NCBI RefSeq assembly: GCF_026262505.1
Contig: NC_067203.1
Span: forward strand, 16,132,392 to 16,196,391
DNA length: 64,000 bases
DNA from: Trichomonas vaginalis G3
Lineage: Eukaryota > Parabasalia > Trichomonadida > Trichomonadidae
Reading direction: 5' to 3'
The position numbers were made by a program, and so were the translations under genes. Numbering within the stretch: the stretch's first letter is position 1; each line of letters starts with the position of its first letter. Below, piece by piece: positions 1-9,861 of the stretch. Below the pieces are notes generated by a model. That model had not been told where the DNA came from and did no database searches. It was given only the letters and a program-made list of their open reading frames with translations.

Positions 1-412
1 CAATTTTGATATTGCGAGATATTTTTGCTATCGGTTTCGCAATTTTGACACAATAGCAAGAGGGTTCTATAAGCATTATTCTCAACGTAGAATCTGAATA
101 TCATATCAGAAAATGTCGCAAATCTGACATTTACCCGACCAAATAGCAAAAATAATTGAATACTTTTCGCAAAAACTTTAAAAATCGATAAAAATATGAA
201 ATATAGATATTAAAGAGACTTTTTATATAATATTCATAAAGATTTTCCAAAAATATGATACCGCAAAATTAAAAAAGTGACGTCTTGAGTGGAGTCAAAG
301 GTCGAAATTGCTAGCTAAATGTTTTTTAGCGAAATTGCGTATTGTACGTTTTTTTCGCAAAACGAAACCCTTAGGAGTACCTTTGGCTTTATGACCAATT
401 TTGATTGGGAAC
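1..412. other. Left flank, no gene recognised
   Basis: AT-rich host DNA left of the first Maverick. The only open frame is a short minus-strand one that runs into the element end and has no recognisable features. I see no RNA gene or repeat here. Confidence 0.5.
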
Positions 413-418
413 ATCATT
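413..418. repeat. Target site duplication, left copy (ATCATT)
   Basis: ATCATT lies directly outside the left TIR of element 1 and is repeated exactly at 16885-16890 outside the right TIR. Six base pairs is the usual Maverick/Polinton target duplication, so this fixes the element ends at 419 and 16884. Confidence 0.9.
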
Positions 419-717
419 AGTAGTATATATGACGGGTTTTGTGACTTTTTTTGTAAACGTAAGAATTCATACATTTTTGAGCGATTTTGTATCATTTTTT
501 TTTACATATGAAGTAAAAAATGTATGATTTTTACGGTTTTTATTCTTACGTTTTTGAATAAATCAAGATTTAAAAATTTTCAGAATCGTAAGAAATTTTC
601 ACTAAACCCATACATAATGAAATAAAAATAAAAAAAAATAAAAAAAAATAAACTTTAAAAATTCATGTTTTACATTTTTTGAATAATTTATTTTTTTAAT
701 TCGTAAGAAAATGAGTG
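419..717 (+). repeat. Left terminal inverted repeat of Maverick 1
   Basis: These 299 bases match the reverse complement of 16587-16884 almost perfectly; I see one length difference in an A run. The repeat ends inside the start codon region of the first gene: both arms close with ATGAGTG, so the outermost gene at each end begins with the same codons and shares the same upstream DNA. Confidence 0.92.
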
Positions 718-1190
718 GATCAAGATTCGTAACCGTCAATCAATTAATGGATGTTCTTTCACCAATTCTTGAAAATGTTAAACAAGTAGATGTTTATTTC
801 GATGATTATGTAGAAAGTATATATTATAAAGGTAAGTTTAATATTAAACCTATTGCTTTTGCATTTGATAATAAATTAATTGAAAATGCAAAAATTTGGG
901 AATTAATTCCAGATATTGAATTTATAACAAATATTAATGATAAATGGTTTAAACGAATTCCAACCACAAAAGTTCTTTGTAAATTAATGATCAAAACTGA
1001 GGAAAAAGAATTTAACGGGTTTAAATATCATCCAAATAAAGTTTCAGAACTAGAAAATGAAAAACTTCAGAAAAAATTAAACGATAGACTTTCAAATGAT
1101 CGTATTGAAAAAATAAATAAACTAGCAGAAGTTGCATTTAATAATGAAATATTTGATGAATATAACCTTGAACTCAGTGATGGACTTTAA
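711..1190 (+). CDS. Maverick 1 left-end gene, unknown function (159 aa)
   Basis: An intact 159-residue acidic/lysine-rich protein starting MSGSRFVTVNQLMDVL. I do not recognise a family. Its start codon is the last part of the left TIR, so its promoter must lie within the TIR and is duplicated in front of the gene at the right end. It is predicted soluble, with no signal peptide or membrane segment. The second half is helical and charged. It is followed within about 10 bp by a convergent gene. Confidence 0.7.
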   Translation: MSGSRFVTVNQLMDVLSPILENVKQVDVYFDDYVESIYYKGKFNIKPIAFAFDNKLIENAKIWELIPDIEFITNINDKWFKRIPTTKVLCKLMIKTEEKEFNGFKYHPNKVSELENEKLQKKLNDRLSNDRIEKINKLAEVAFNNEIFDEYNLELSDGL

Positions 1191-1200
1191 GTCCTGGGCT

Positions 1201-1608
1201 TTAAGGACCCGGGCTCAACGAGTCATGATTTATGAAATCAATTATTTGATTCATTCTTTCTTCAATAATTTCTATTCTTTTTGTTAAATCATCTATTTTC
1301 ATTAATGAGGTGATTCTTGATTGAGGAATAGATTTTAAACTAACAACACCTTTTATTTTTGAAATTTTGAATCCATGACCCTCCGGGTCTTGGACTCTGT
1401 CCTCAACTTTAAACATTTTATTCAATTTACATGTTGTCAATTCTTCAAATAATTTTTTATTATTAGCATAATAGTCATTAAATTCTTCAACAGATGAAAA
1501 AATTTTTATTTCAGTAATTGGTTTAACAACGTTTATTTTTTGTTGAACATTTTCACTTTCATTTATTTCTTCCTCCTTTGTTTCATTTATTTTTAAAATC
1601 GGTTTCAT
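1201..1608 (-). CDS. Unknown Maverick protein (135 aa)
   Basis: A 135-residue protein beginning MKPILKINETKEEE. It has an acidic low-complexity start, a middle segment FEELTTCKLNKMFKVED, and a C-terminal coiled-coil-like stretch (about residues 100-128). It converges on the 711-1190 gene and is divergent from the small amphipathic gene at 1675. No family is recognised; a structural or DNA-binding role is possible but not shown. Confidence 0.65.
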   Translation of the reverse strand: MKPILKINETKEEEINESENVQQKINVVKPITEIKIFSSVEEFNDYYANNKKLFEELTTCKLNKMFKVEDRVQDPEGHGFKISKIKGVVSLKSIPQSRITSLMKIDDLTKRIEIIEERMNQIIDFINHDSLSPGP

Positions 1609-1674
1609 TTATCATTAAATAAAAATTAGAATATAAGTGATGAAATATATTTTTTAATTAATATTAAATCAGAA

Positions 1675-1911
1675 ATGGCGGCAGGATTCTTTAAAAAATT
1701 ATGGGATGGAATTAAGAAAGCTGCAGGTTGGGTTTATAAAAAGGTTATTAAACCTGTTGCTAACTTTTTGGCACCAGTAGCGAAAACGGCAGGAACTATC
1801 ATAGGTGGAGTATTAGGTACTAAAGCAGGTAATCCGGCGATGGGAGCACAAGCAGGTAACGCAATTGGTGGAATAGCTGAAGGAATACTTAATAAAATAG
1901 GAGGTGGTTAG
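1675..1911 (+). CDS. Small amphipathic protein, pVI-like candidate (78 aa)
   Basis: It begins MAAGFFKKLWDGIKKA, a strongly amphipathic Trp/Phe/Lys helix, followed by a Gly/Ala-rich hydrophobic tail. Similar short amphipathic proteins in Mavericks and adenoviruses (pVI/pX type) are minor virion proteins that disturb membranes; that role here is inferred. The same first eleven residues recur in the opposite-strand neighbour at 1936-2151, so the two look like an inverted duplication. A comparable protein lies in element 2 at 31589-31831. Confidence 0.7.
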   Translation: MAAGFFKKLWDGIKKAAGWVYKKVIKPVANFLAPVAKTAGTIIGGVLGTKAGNPAMGAQAGNAIGGIAEGILNKIGGG

Positions 1912-1935
1912 TGGAAAAATAAATAAAAATTATTT

Positions 1936-2151
1936 TTATCTTAGTATCGGTTGAAGTCTTTGATAAACTTTTTCTCCTTTATTTAAAATTTCTCTTATTG
2001 GGGCAGCTTTTGGCGTTATTGATTCAGCAACGTCACTAATTGCTTCTTTATTCTTAAATATCCAATTTGCTCCTTTCTTAATCCCTTCCCAAACTTTATG
2101 CGCTCCTCTTTTTACTTTATCCCACAGTTTCTTAAAGAATCCTGCAGCCAT
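1936..2151 (-). CDS. Second small amphipathic protein (71 aa)
   Basis: It starts MAAGFFKKLWDKVKRGAHK, sharing its first eleven residues with the protein encoded head-on at 1675-1911. The middle is Trp/Lys-rich and amphipathic; the C-terminus (PIREILNKGEKVYQRLQP) is different. It faces its sister tail to tail with only about 25 bp between them. A minor virion or membrane-active role is inferred from composition and neighbours (the capsid region starts at 2221). Confidence 0.7.
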   Translation of the reverse strand: MAAGFFKKLWDKVKRGAHKVWEGIKKGANWIFKNKEAISDVAESITPKAAPIREILNKGEKVYQRLQPILR

Positions 2152-2220
2152 AGTTGATTATTTCATTAAAATTAAAAATTCATTTTCATCTTTTAATTTT
2201 GATTTTTTATTTAATAATAA

Positions 2221-3861
2221 ATGACGACTAACTATTTAGTGCCAAACACAAAACCGATTAATGGAAATGTGTTTCATTCATTCGAAAAGATAAATGAAAT
2301 ATTCGCAAAGAATGATGGTAGAAGATATTATAGAGAACTTGAAAGTTCATGTTATGACTCTGATACTCCATATTTTGATGATAAACAAACTCATTTAAGA
2401 ATTACAAATCCGGCTCATGATGTGAACCAATTAGGTGACACATATATTAAACGCAAAGTTAAAGCAACTCTAGTTTCAAATAAAGCTTTCACATGTGATA
2501 CCGCTTTTAAATGCATGCGTTTATTCGTTGGTTACAAATCATCAAATCAAAGCTTTAAGCAATTAGAAGTAGAAACCGAAAGAGGTGATGCTGGTTATCT
2601 TCAGATGGATTGCGCCCGTGAATCTTTCGCATTTGCAACATATAAACCAAAATCAGAAAGGAAAGTTAAAAAGTTTGTTCATTCGTTATATAATAATGTT
2701 CAAAAATATGATAACTCAGTATGTGGTAAATATATTGACCCTTCAGAAGTTTTCAAGAAAGCAAATGAAGAAGTTGATATCACTTTTGATATGATTATTC
2801 CGGTAAATGATTTGTTAGCATTTCAGGCGTTCGATGATTATCCTAAATCATTTGGTGAAATCATTCTTAAATATTATGTTTTCAGGGATACTTTAGTATT
2901 TTGTCAGGTTGACCCGTTAAGAGTTGCTGATTTACAAATTATGTTTATGAAAAGATAACTGATGAAATTATGAAAAGATTATGAATCATGTTTATAAATA
3001 TGATCGCAAATTCCAACAAATCGGACTTCCTGCAAAATTAATTACAAGCTTAGCCGCTACATCTGCTGACGCAACAGTTGAAGACGTTATTATTTCATGC
3101 ACAAAGATGGAAGTTTTAGAGGATAAATGCATTACACCAGGATATGGTTTAATTGAAGAATCAGTTAAAGCAATACCACGTTTATTTAGTAAGGAAGATC
3201 CATTCATGATTCCAGCTCAACATATTGACGTTCGTTCACTAAATGGAGGTTGCATCACTCCTGAAGGTATCAGCTCAGATTTCTCATACGCTCTTCATAA
3301 TGTTACAGATGTTGTGTTAACATTTCCGAAGAATGCAATGCAAAGAACGGTTTTAGAAAATCCAATGCTTCGAGGTCTTCAGGTCACTATAGATTCCAGA
3401 AACTTCCCCGATCAAGCGATGACAACAGTGGGTGACATATTCTTTACACGTATGCTTCAAGCTTCTGATTTAGATGGAGTGAATGAATGCACGGAAGAAT
3501 ACGAGGACTCATTAACTAGACCACTAAATGATGATGATGGCAAGCCATTAGCTAGAACATGGAAAGACCAAACTTCATTCTTATGCACTATTCCAGTTCA
3601 ACGTGATGGAGCGGGTATATTCTTTGATGGATTAGAAACTTTCAACTCACAAGTTACAGTACAAGTGAAAGCTTATCCAATCATTCAGGGTGAAAATGAC
3701 ACTTACTGTTCAAAAGTGACAAATCCTCCTCAGGTTTGGTTTACTAGGACTACAATATTGGACATGGACACCGGATGAAGGTTTGAAATATCATCCAACA
3801 GGTACACCACCGCAGTATAGAAGTTCATATGATGAAATATTGATGAATAGAAATGTATAAA
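2221..3861 (+). pseudogene. Major capsid protein region (fossil)
   Basis: This region directly follows the amphipathic genes and precedes the packaging ATPase, the usual Maverick order. The first open part (2221-2958, 245 aa) ends with a strand-rich segment around IIPVNDLLAFQAFDDYP, and the second (2981-3778, 265 aa) contains VTDVVLTFPKNAMQRTVLEN followed by a beta-rich tail. Both fit halves of a double-jelly-roll capsid protein of the Polinton/adenovirus-hexon lineage, which would form the trimeric capsomers of the virion. The match is by pattern and position, not by a search. The gene looks broken. Confidence 0.65.
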
Positions 3862-3884
3862 ATTATAAATTTATTTTTGATTAA

Positions 3885-4706
3885 ATGGATTTAAATTCAT
3901 CCACCCCTTATGAAGAATTAGCAGGATATAATACATACGTAGATGATATGATTAATGAAGCATTGAGTGATAATAGAAATGCTCTATCTAAGGAAAAATT
4001 AATGAAAATTCCATATTCTGAATGTTACTTAAATTCAATCACCGCAGCAATTGGTAAACAAAATAAAGGTAAAACATTAACGATATTAAAACAAATTATC
4101 ATTATTGCTAACACTTCCCCCATTCACATGTGTTAATTTATATCAACCGTTCAGGTTCACCTTCAGATGATACATTTGAATCTTTAAAGCATTTAATCAA
4201 AATTCCAATTATTTATTTATCACAAGAAGAAGCAGAAGATTATTTAAAAAACTTTTTAATGTATAAAGAATTATATAATACAATCAAGAAGCAAGGATTA
4301 GAGGATAAAATTATTGATAAACAACGGATGAATTATTTGAAACACTTTCTATTTCAAATTTTGATAGAGAATTTTTGCATTCACTCATTTTTCTAGATGA
4401 TGCGTGAAATCAAAACTAATAACAAATGAGAAATCATATTTTAATCAGTTATTAACTCAATGTCGACACATTCAGTGTTCATTCTTCATGGCTGTTCAAT
4501 ACTTCAAAGCATTAAGCACAAACATTAAATCAAACATGTCCACCCTTTTCATTTTCAGTGGTTTTAGTCGTCAACAGTTGAACGTTTTGCTTTATCAAGT
4601 GAATTTACCAATGAGCATTAATGAACTTTACACACAATATCAACAATTAGGAGAACATGGAAAAATAATAGTTGATTTAAATAAAGGTTCCATTAAATTC
4701 GAATAA
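3885..4706 (+). pseudogene. A32-like genome-packaging ATPase region (fossil)
   Basis: The region contains a Walker A-like motif GKQNKGKT near 4054-4077, a Walker B-like run of hydrophobics and acidic residues near 4385-4400, and a C-terminal part with the order expected of FtsK/HerA-type packaging ATPases (the ..FFMAVQYFKALSTNIKSN.. sensor-like segment near 4485). This family pumps viral DNA into capsids. The position between capsid and downstream structural genes fits. The gene is broken. Confidence 0.7.
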
Positions 4707-4746
4707 CTTTTTATAATTAATTTTTATTTTTTATTTATAATTAAAC

Positions 4747-5645
4747 ATGACAGAAATAGCAAATCTTCTACAGGTTCCATTAAAACAAGGAACAAACAAA
4801 AAGGGTGCATATAATAGAACTATGAAAGTTCCAGACGGAATGAAAGAATTAGTCCACATTGTTGCCGGTCTTCAAAAGGATGTTAAACAAATGAGAAACG
4901 TTTTAACATTACCAGAAGCTCAAGCATATGCCAAACGTCACGGACCAAATTGGGAAGCACACGAAGCAGACATTACGGGTCCAAATGGAAAACCTGATGG
5001 AATAAATGAAGTTTTGTTACTGATGGTCAAGGAAATATTAAAGTCATAAATGGGTATAAATTAACAATGACGGATTATCCTAAACGTAAAGCATATAATG
5101 AACATTATCCTATGCAATTTGATGAAAATGGAAAAGCTGTTAAACAATACATTGGAGAAGGTGAAAATGGTCCAATTAATTCATACCGTCATAATCCATA
5201 TTCTTACTTCAATGAAGAATTAAATGCTATTGAAGAGGGACCGGATGGATTACCACGATATTCTAACCAGTTTGATGGTCAATATGCAAATTTGAGATCT
5301 GAAATTCCAGCTAAGAAATTCTTTAAAGTTGCTTTATTCGATCCAGTTTTCGCAAATGTTAAAGATGAACTTAAACAGCAATTCCAACCAATTATAGTAG
5401 CAAGAATTGCATCAGGTGCTTTATCTCAAGCATTCAAAGATTTAATTAAGAAACCATTATATCAGCAACGAGGTTTAACTTATGATTTAGTTAAGGAATC
5501 AGATAAAAGAAAATTTGAGAAATCAAATGATTATAAGAATGCAATTAATGAATATATTCGGTCTATTAATTTCGATGAAAATGCTAAAAATCAACTTCAT
5601 GAACAAATACAGGAAATAATAGATTCAAAAGTTCCAGCAAAATAA
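4747..5645 (+). pseudogene. Conserved-looking Maverick gene of unknown function (fossil)
   Basis: Two open parts follow one another: 4747-5049 (100 aa) and 5067-5645 (192 aa). The first ends with an Asp/Gly-rich loop [15 protein letters not shown] that resembles calcium-binding or EF-hand-like loops; the second begins MTDYPKRKAYNEHYP and is helical toward its end. I do not recognise the family. Lying between the packaging ATPase and small genes suggests a virion protein. It looks broken. Confidence 0.55.
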
Positions 5646-5677
5646 AAGTTTAAATATATTTTTTTATTCGAATATAA

Positions 5678-6004
5678 ATGAGAAGACGTTTCACTAGTCA
5701 AAAGAACACTAACGCAAAAGCAGAGATTACGGTTGGTTATAACGTAAATGATGATAAATCACGAATTATTCAAAATGTTAAAGTTAATGTTAGTCCTGAA
5801 TTAACAAGGTCAGCAACTCAACCAAATTTATTAACTCGTGACTTACCGAAGAATGAGGAAGAGCAAAATAAAGAAGATGGAGACCCAATCATTTTATCTG
5901 AACCTGGTAAAGAACCTGTTGAAATTCCCACTTATCCAACATACCCAGCACCACTTGATAACCCAGGAATCTACGATTCAGTCGCAATGCGCCATATAAA
6001 ATAG
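5678..6004 (+). CDS. Unknown Maverick protein with Pro-rich tail (108 aa)
   Basis: It starts MRRRFTSQKNTNAKAE. A basic N-terminus is followed by a beta-rich stretch and a Pro/Tyr-rich C-terminus (IPTYPTYPAPLDNPGIY). Nothing in it identifies a family. It sits 33 bp after the preceding gene in the same direction and 17 bp before the next, consistent with a gene cluster. Confidence 0.65.
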   Translation: MRRRFTSQKNTNAKAEITVGYNVNDDKSRIIQNVKVNVSPELTRSATQPNLLTRDLPKNEEEQNKEDGDPIILSEPGKEPVEIPTYPTYPAPLDNPGIYDSVAMRHIK

Positions 6005-6021
6005 ACATTAATTCTGAATTA

Positions 6022-6363
6022 ATGAAAATTTACCGTGATATCATAACTGATAATTATGATTCAATAATAAATTTAATTGACCAATCCGGTTTAATTATTT
6101 TACCTTATGAATCATTAATTCACATTATCGCCATTCTTTGTGATGTTCAAGATTCAGACGTTAAGATTCAATTTTTCATAGATGATGAGGTTTCATGCTG
6201 CGGAACAGTTGCAAAAATAAATCCTATAAAGGATATTAGCACAATTAAGATATCAAAGAACGGAACAACAACTGAACTTCATTTAACATATAATGATATT
6301 TATAATAAAATAGTTGATGAATATAAAATATCACTTGAAAAATTCTTTGTTAAGGCTATTTAA
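6022..6363 (+). CDS. SCCG-family unknown protein (113 aa)
   Basis: This 113-residue protein is unrecognised by function but resembles the C-terminal part of the 149-aa protein at 47733-48182 in element 2. Both have a helical stretch after I(L/A)P(Y/H)E, then a conserved VSCCG motif, then a beta-rich segment ending around ISLEKF/ISLKF. A protein kept in two otherwise distant Mavericks is likely a core virion or replication component. No catalytic residues can be assigned; the CC pair could bind metal or form a disulphide. Confidence 0.7.
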   Translation: MKIYRDIITDNYDSIINLIDQSGLIILPYESLIHIIAILCDVQDSDVKIQFFIDDEVSCCGTVAKINPIKDISTIKISKNGTTTELHLTYNDIYNKIVDEYKISLEKFFVKAI

Positions 6364-6379
6364 TATTCAAGCATTAACA

Positions 6380-6838
6380 TTATCGAATAATAATCCTTTG
6401 AATCATAATCATAATAATTGACCTTTCACCAGTTTCTATCGTTTGTTTTATTTCTTTTTGTTCCCCACTATCTGGATCGGTCATTGTAATTGTTTTTGTT
6501 ATAGTATCAGCTTTATCTTTAACTTCAATCTTTTTTCCATCAGGATATTTAAACCAAAATTCCAAAAATTCGATATTGTCAATCTGTTCATATTTTAATC
6601 TATCAATTACATTTTTAATACCATCTGAAAATCTTATGAAATGGTCATTATATGGGTTTGATTGAACTAAATTTGAATGAAGTGAAATATAACCTGATGA
6701 TGAATATGACATTGACTCATATTTTCTGAAAACACTAAAATTTATAACATGAATGAATTTCTTATTCGTTGAATTTATGAATTCTTGAGGTAATCTTATT
6801 CTAGTTTTATTTATCACTGGAAAATAACGCTTTACCAT
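6380..6838 (-). CDS. Unknown Maverick protein (152 aa)
   Basis: It begins MVKRYFPVINKTRIRLPQEF and contains a beta-rich central region with EFLEFWFKYPDGKKIE. The pattern faintly resembles the minus-strand protein at 31836-32420 of element 2 (DFQVWFTTDGRKR), which also sits near the fibre gene, so the two could be equivalent minor virion proteins. It converges on the SCCG-family gene. Function unknown. Confidence 0.6.
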   Translation of the reverse strand: MVKRYFPVINKTRIRLPQEFINSTNKKFIHVINFSVFRKYESMSYSSSGYISLHSNLVQSNPYNDHFIRFSDGIKNVIDRLKYEQIDNIEFLEFWFKYPDGKKIEVKDKADTITKTITMTDPDSGEQKEIKQTIETGERSIIMIMIQRIIIR

Positions 6839-6859
6839 ATTTTTAATCGTAATAAAAAA

Positions 6860-7093
6860 ATGTCAATTATCAATATTATTTCGAATAATAACTGTGAATT
6901 AAATTTAACAGTTAGCGGAATTTATAATGTTACTCTCGTTTCTGTGAGTGGTAAATTTAATCCCATTCTTTTAGACCCTTCAGATTATATATCATTTATT
7001 AAAGATGACCTTGAGCCGCATAGCGGCGGGGTCGTAGACCTAAAAACGTATGATATGTATATAAATAATGTGATAGTGAGGATATTAACATGA
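6860..7093 (+). CDS. Small unknown protein upstream of penton-like gene (77 aa)
   Basis: A 77-residue beta-rich protein beginning MSIINIISNNNCELNLTVSG. Its stop overlaps the start of the next gene by a few bases, suggesting coupled expression. It may be a part of, or a partner for, the penton-like protein that follows. No family is recognised. Confidence 0.55.
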   Translation: MSIINIISNNNCELNLTVSGIYNVTLVSVSGKFNPILLDPSDYISFIKDDLEPHSGGVVDLKTYDMYINNVIVRILT

Positions 7094-7593
7094 TTTTAAG
7101 TTATTTAAATGAATCATTTATCGTATGGTATGAAGAAAATTTTAAATCAAAACCTGATAAACTTTTTGAACTTGATGAAATAAATAACCTTATTAAATTT
7201 CCGCTGAAAATTAAATTTTGTACTCCTCATCTTCGTTCATTGTTGGGGATATTAAATTTTGAAAAAGATGTTGGGGATGTTTTGTATTCTGACACTGGTT
7301 CTAATTTCATTTTAATCAAATGTGATAAAGTTAATACCCCAATGAGATTTTCACATCAAACATTAGACCCTAACTCTTACCCATCAATACAAAACATTTT
7401 ATCCATCAACTTAAACATATTTTCTTTATCATATCCGTTTCAATTATCCGGGAATTCATTTATTCTTCATTCAAAAGATTTATCAAATATTAAATTTAGA
7501 ATAACTGACCTATTTGATTGTGATTTAGAATTTATGAATGAAATATTATGGCAATTTCAAATAGAAAAAATAGCTGATGAGATAACAGATTAA
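7090..7593 (+). CDS. Penton-like minor capsid candidate (167 aa)
   Basis: The C-terminal segment IKFRITDLFDCDLEFMNEIL followed by WQFQIE has the alternating pattern seen at the end of single-jelly-roll penton proteins in Mavericks and virophages. Such proteins fill the capsid vertices and usually anchor fibres, and the next gene is a fibre. The assignment rests on pattern and gene order and is moderate. Confidence 0.5.
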   Translation: MILSYLNESFIVWYEENFKSKPDKLFELDEINNLIKFPLKIKFCTPHLRSLLGILNFEKDVGDVLYSDTGSNFILIKCDKVNTPMRFSHQTLDPNSYPSIQNILSINLNIFSLSYPFQLSGNSFILHSKDLSNIKFRITDLFDCDLEFMNEILWQFQIEKIADEITD

Positions 7594-7618
7594 ATATTTA
7601 TTTTTAAATCGTAATAAA

Positions 7619-9400
7619 ATGATTAAACAACAACCACAGCAACTTAAGGCACAGACCATTACATACGCCACATATGCATATAATTCAAAGACGGCAGAAC
7701 AAACGCAAAGGTTGAAATATGGAGATTTGGAGATAGTATTGAAAAATGACCATTTTGAATTCGTTTGCAAAGGTGGTGCAGTGATATCAAATATAAAAGA
7801 AATTTTATTTATGAATTCAAAAATTAAAGGAATAACGGATGATATAACATCAATTCCACCAGAAGAACAAAGATATTACGCATTAAATGCATTTCCTAAA
7901 GTTTTGAAGATTGGAAGATTTAATTTAAATGAGGAATTCATAAAAGGTTTCCTAAATGACATAATGAAGAAGGCAAATTTGGTTTATGTTGATGAAAAAG
8001 ATAATGAAATTATAGAAAGGGTTGATAGTGAATTAATGAAGAAAGCAAATTTGGTTTATGTTGATGAAAAAGATAATGAAATTATAGAAAGGGTTGAATG
8101 GTATCATGAACGGACATCAAAGATTTTAAAAACTAAAGCTGATACAGGATGGGTTTCAGGATGTTTAGACCTTAAAGCAGATAAGGAATATGTTAACGAT
8201 GAGTTAAATAAGAAGGCAGATAAGGAATATGTTAACGATGAGTTAGGGAAGAAGGCAGATAAGGAATATGTTAACGATGAGTTAAATAAGAAGGCAGATA
8301 AAACATATGTTAACGATGAGTTAGGGAAGAAGGCAGATAAGGAATATGTTAACGATGAGTTAGGGAAGAAGGCAGATAAGGAATATGTTAACGAAATATA
8401 CCAAAGTTTGATAGGAACAAAAAATATTGAAACTATTGTTGGTGACTTTTCTGTCAATGAAGAAAATAAATATTTTAGATGGGTGTTTGTACAGTCCTTA
8501 AGAAATGGTATACGGTATAAACTCATTCCGAAAAATAACAATGAAATGTATGTAGGCTATATAAAGAATAATGGACACAAGTTAAAGTTCCATTAGACAA
8601 CAACTGCTACTTAAACTTATATGGAGACGAACAAAAGAAATATTTAAGAGTTTATGAAATGGTAGATATGACATTGTCTAACGTAGCTCCAGCACCGTAT
8701 TATTATGACTATGGTGTTGACGCACATGTAGACCCAAAAAAGCAAACATTATATTTAGAATATTATAGATATAAAAGATATAATGCAATAGAAAAAACGA
8801 GAATAGTATATTATTATAAGATGACAAAATAAATATTATAGTCAAGATTTAATACCCGAAAACATAAGATTATATTATAAAAAATATTCTGACACAAACC
8901 AGAAGAAACCAGAAATAGTTACACTATATTTTAAGTTCAAAAGAGACAATCCTATAATATCTCATATGTTTGATTTAATGAACCCAGTAGGTTCTATTTA
9001 TACATCTATGGATGTGAGAGGTCCTCAAGCAATGTTTGGTGTTGGTGCATGGGAACAAATAGTCGACAGGTTTTTGTATTGTGCAAACTCTTCAAAGGAA
9101 ACAGGGGGAAGTAAAACGATTTCAGGTGAAAATTTACCTGCACACAGTCACTACATAGATTTAAGTACATCTCAAGCGGGTTGGCATAAGCATAGATATT
9201 GGGATTGGTCAGGAATGACAAAAGGTAAAGGATATGATGTTAAAGATGATGTTAAATTTGCCATAAATTGTTACTGGAGTGACACTCAGGGAGAAGGAAA
9301 CCATACACATCGCGTTTCAGGATATACACAAACAACGGGACAAAGTAAAGATTACATGCCACCATTTATGACTGTATTCGCATGGTATAGAGTTCAATGA
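7619..9400 (+). pseudogene. Fibre with phage-type collar tip (fossil)
   Basis: The first open part (7619-8596, 325 aa) has a unique head and then a shaft of 12-residue repeats of the type KADKEYVNDELN (about 8170-8395), typical of trimeric coiled-coil fibres. Before the shaft is a 63-bp tandem duplication (7978-8095). The last open part (8966-9400, 144 aa) is a collar/tip domain with GSIYTSM, RFLYC, GGSKTISGENLPAHSH and a C-terminal MPPFMTVFAWYR, as in bacteriophage baseplate and tail-collar proteins. The tip would bind the receptor. The same tip occurs at 33570-33988. The gene is broken. Confidence 0.75.
8170..8395 (+). repeat. Tandem 36-bp repeats coding KADKxYVNDEL units
   Basis: About six copies of a 36-bp unit encode the fibre shaft repeat K-A-D-K-E/T-Y-V-N-D-E-L-N/G-K. 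The same unit, with slightly different codons, occurs twice in the element 2 fibre near 33440-33525. Confidence 0.85.
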
Positions 9401-9861
9401 TGAACTAAATATATTTTTGTTCAAAGCTTCCACGAGAGAAAAGATTCCTCATTCGCTAAGGATTCCAAAAATGAAAAAATCATTGATTTCGGCTGAGAAA
9501 AAACAGCAAAACCCTTCTTCCACGGGAACAAAGAAATAAAGAAGAAATAAAGAAGAAATAAAGTAAATTTTTTATTTATTCCCGTGGAAGATAGCACTTT
9601 TATGACACTTTTTATTCACGACAAACAGACAAACAAAGAAAATAAGAAAATACGGCGCCGTCGCGGTTCGAACCACAGACCCTGACCCCTCCATAACACC
9701 ACCTTAGACCACTGTGCTACGTAGCCTGTCGACATAAGATTTTATAAATTGCATATTTGACGTAAATTTATTTCCCAGTTATTCAAAAATAATTAATTAT
9801 TGAATAACCTAAAAACATTAACGATAAAATAAGTGATAACAAATTTTTATTTTTATCATAA
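9401..9861. other. Non-coding gap inside Maverick 1
   Basis: Between the fibre and the next small gene there is no credible protein. The stretch contains short GAAATAAA-type repeats near 9535-9562 and a tRNA-like segment on the minus strand. The rest is AT-rich. Confidence 0.5.
9650..9730 (-). tRNA. tRNA-like sequence, probably degenerate
   Basis: Read on the minus strand there is a box A-like TAGCACAGTGGTCTA and a perfect box B GGTTCGAACC spaced as in a tRNA with a longer middle. The acceptor arms GGCTACG and CGGCGCC pair only in part, and the T stem pairs poorly. It may be a decayed viral tRNA or a tRNA-derived pol III signal. I cannot assign an anticodon with confidence. Confidence 0.35.

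Noticed and set aside
295-495. A 66-aa minus-strand frame at the left end
   Set aside because: It crosses from the TIR into the flank and has no protein-like pattern.
8170-8395. Regular repeats as a CRISPR array
   Set aside because: The 36-bp units have no spacers and code in frame for a coiled-coil repeat; the organism is eukaryotic.
8104-8541. Minus-strand frame over the fibre shaft
   Set aside because: It is the reverse reading of the 36-bp repeats and has no independent support.
9058-9400. Near-identity with 33646-33988 as an assembly duplicate
   Set aside because: Differences are scattered and mostly silent, and the flanks are unrelated, which fits exchange between elements rather than misassembly.
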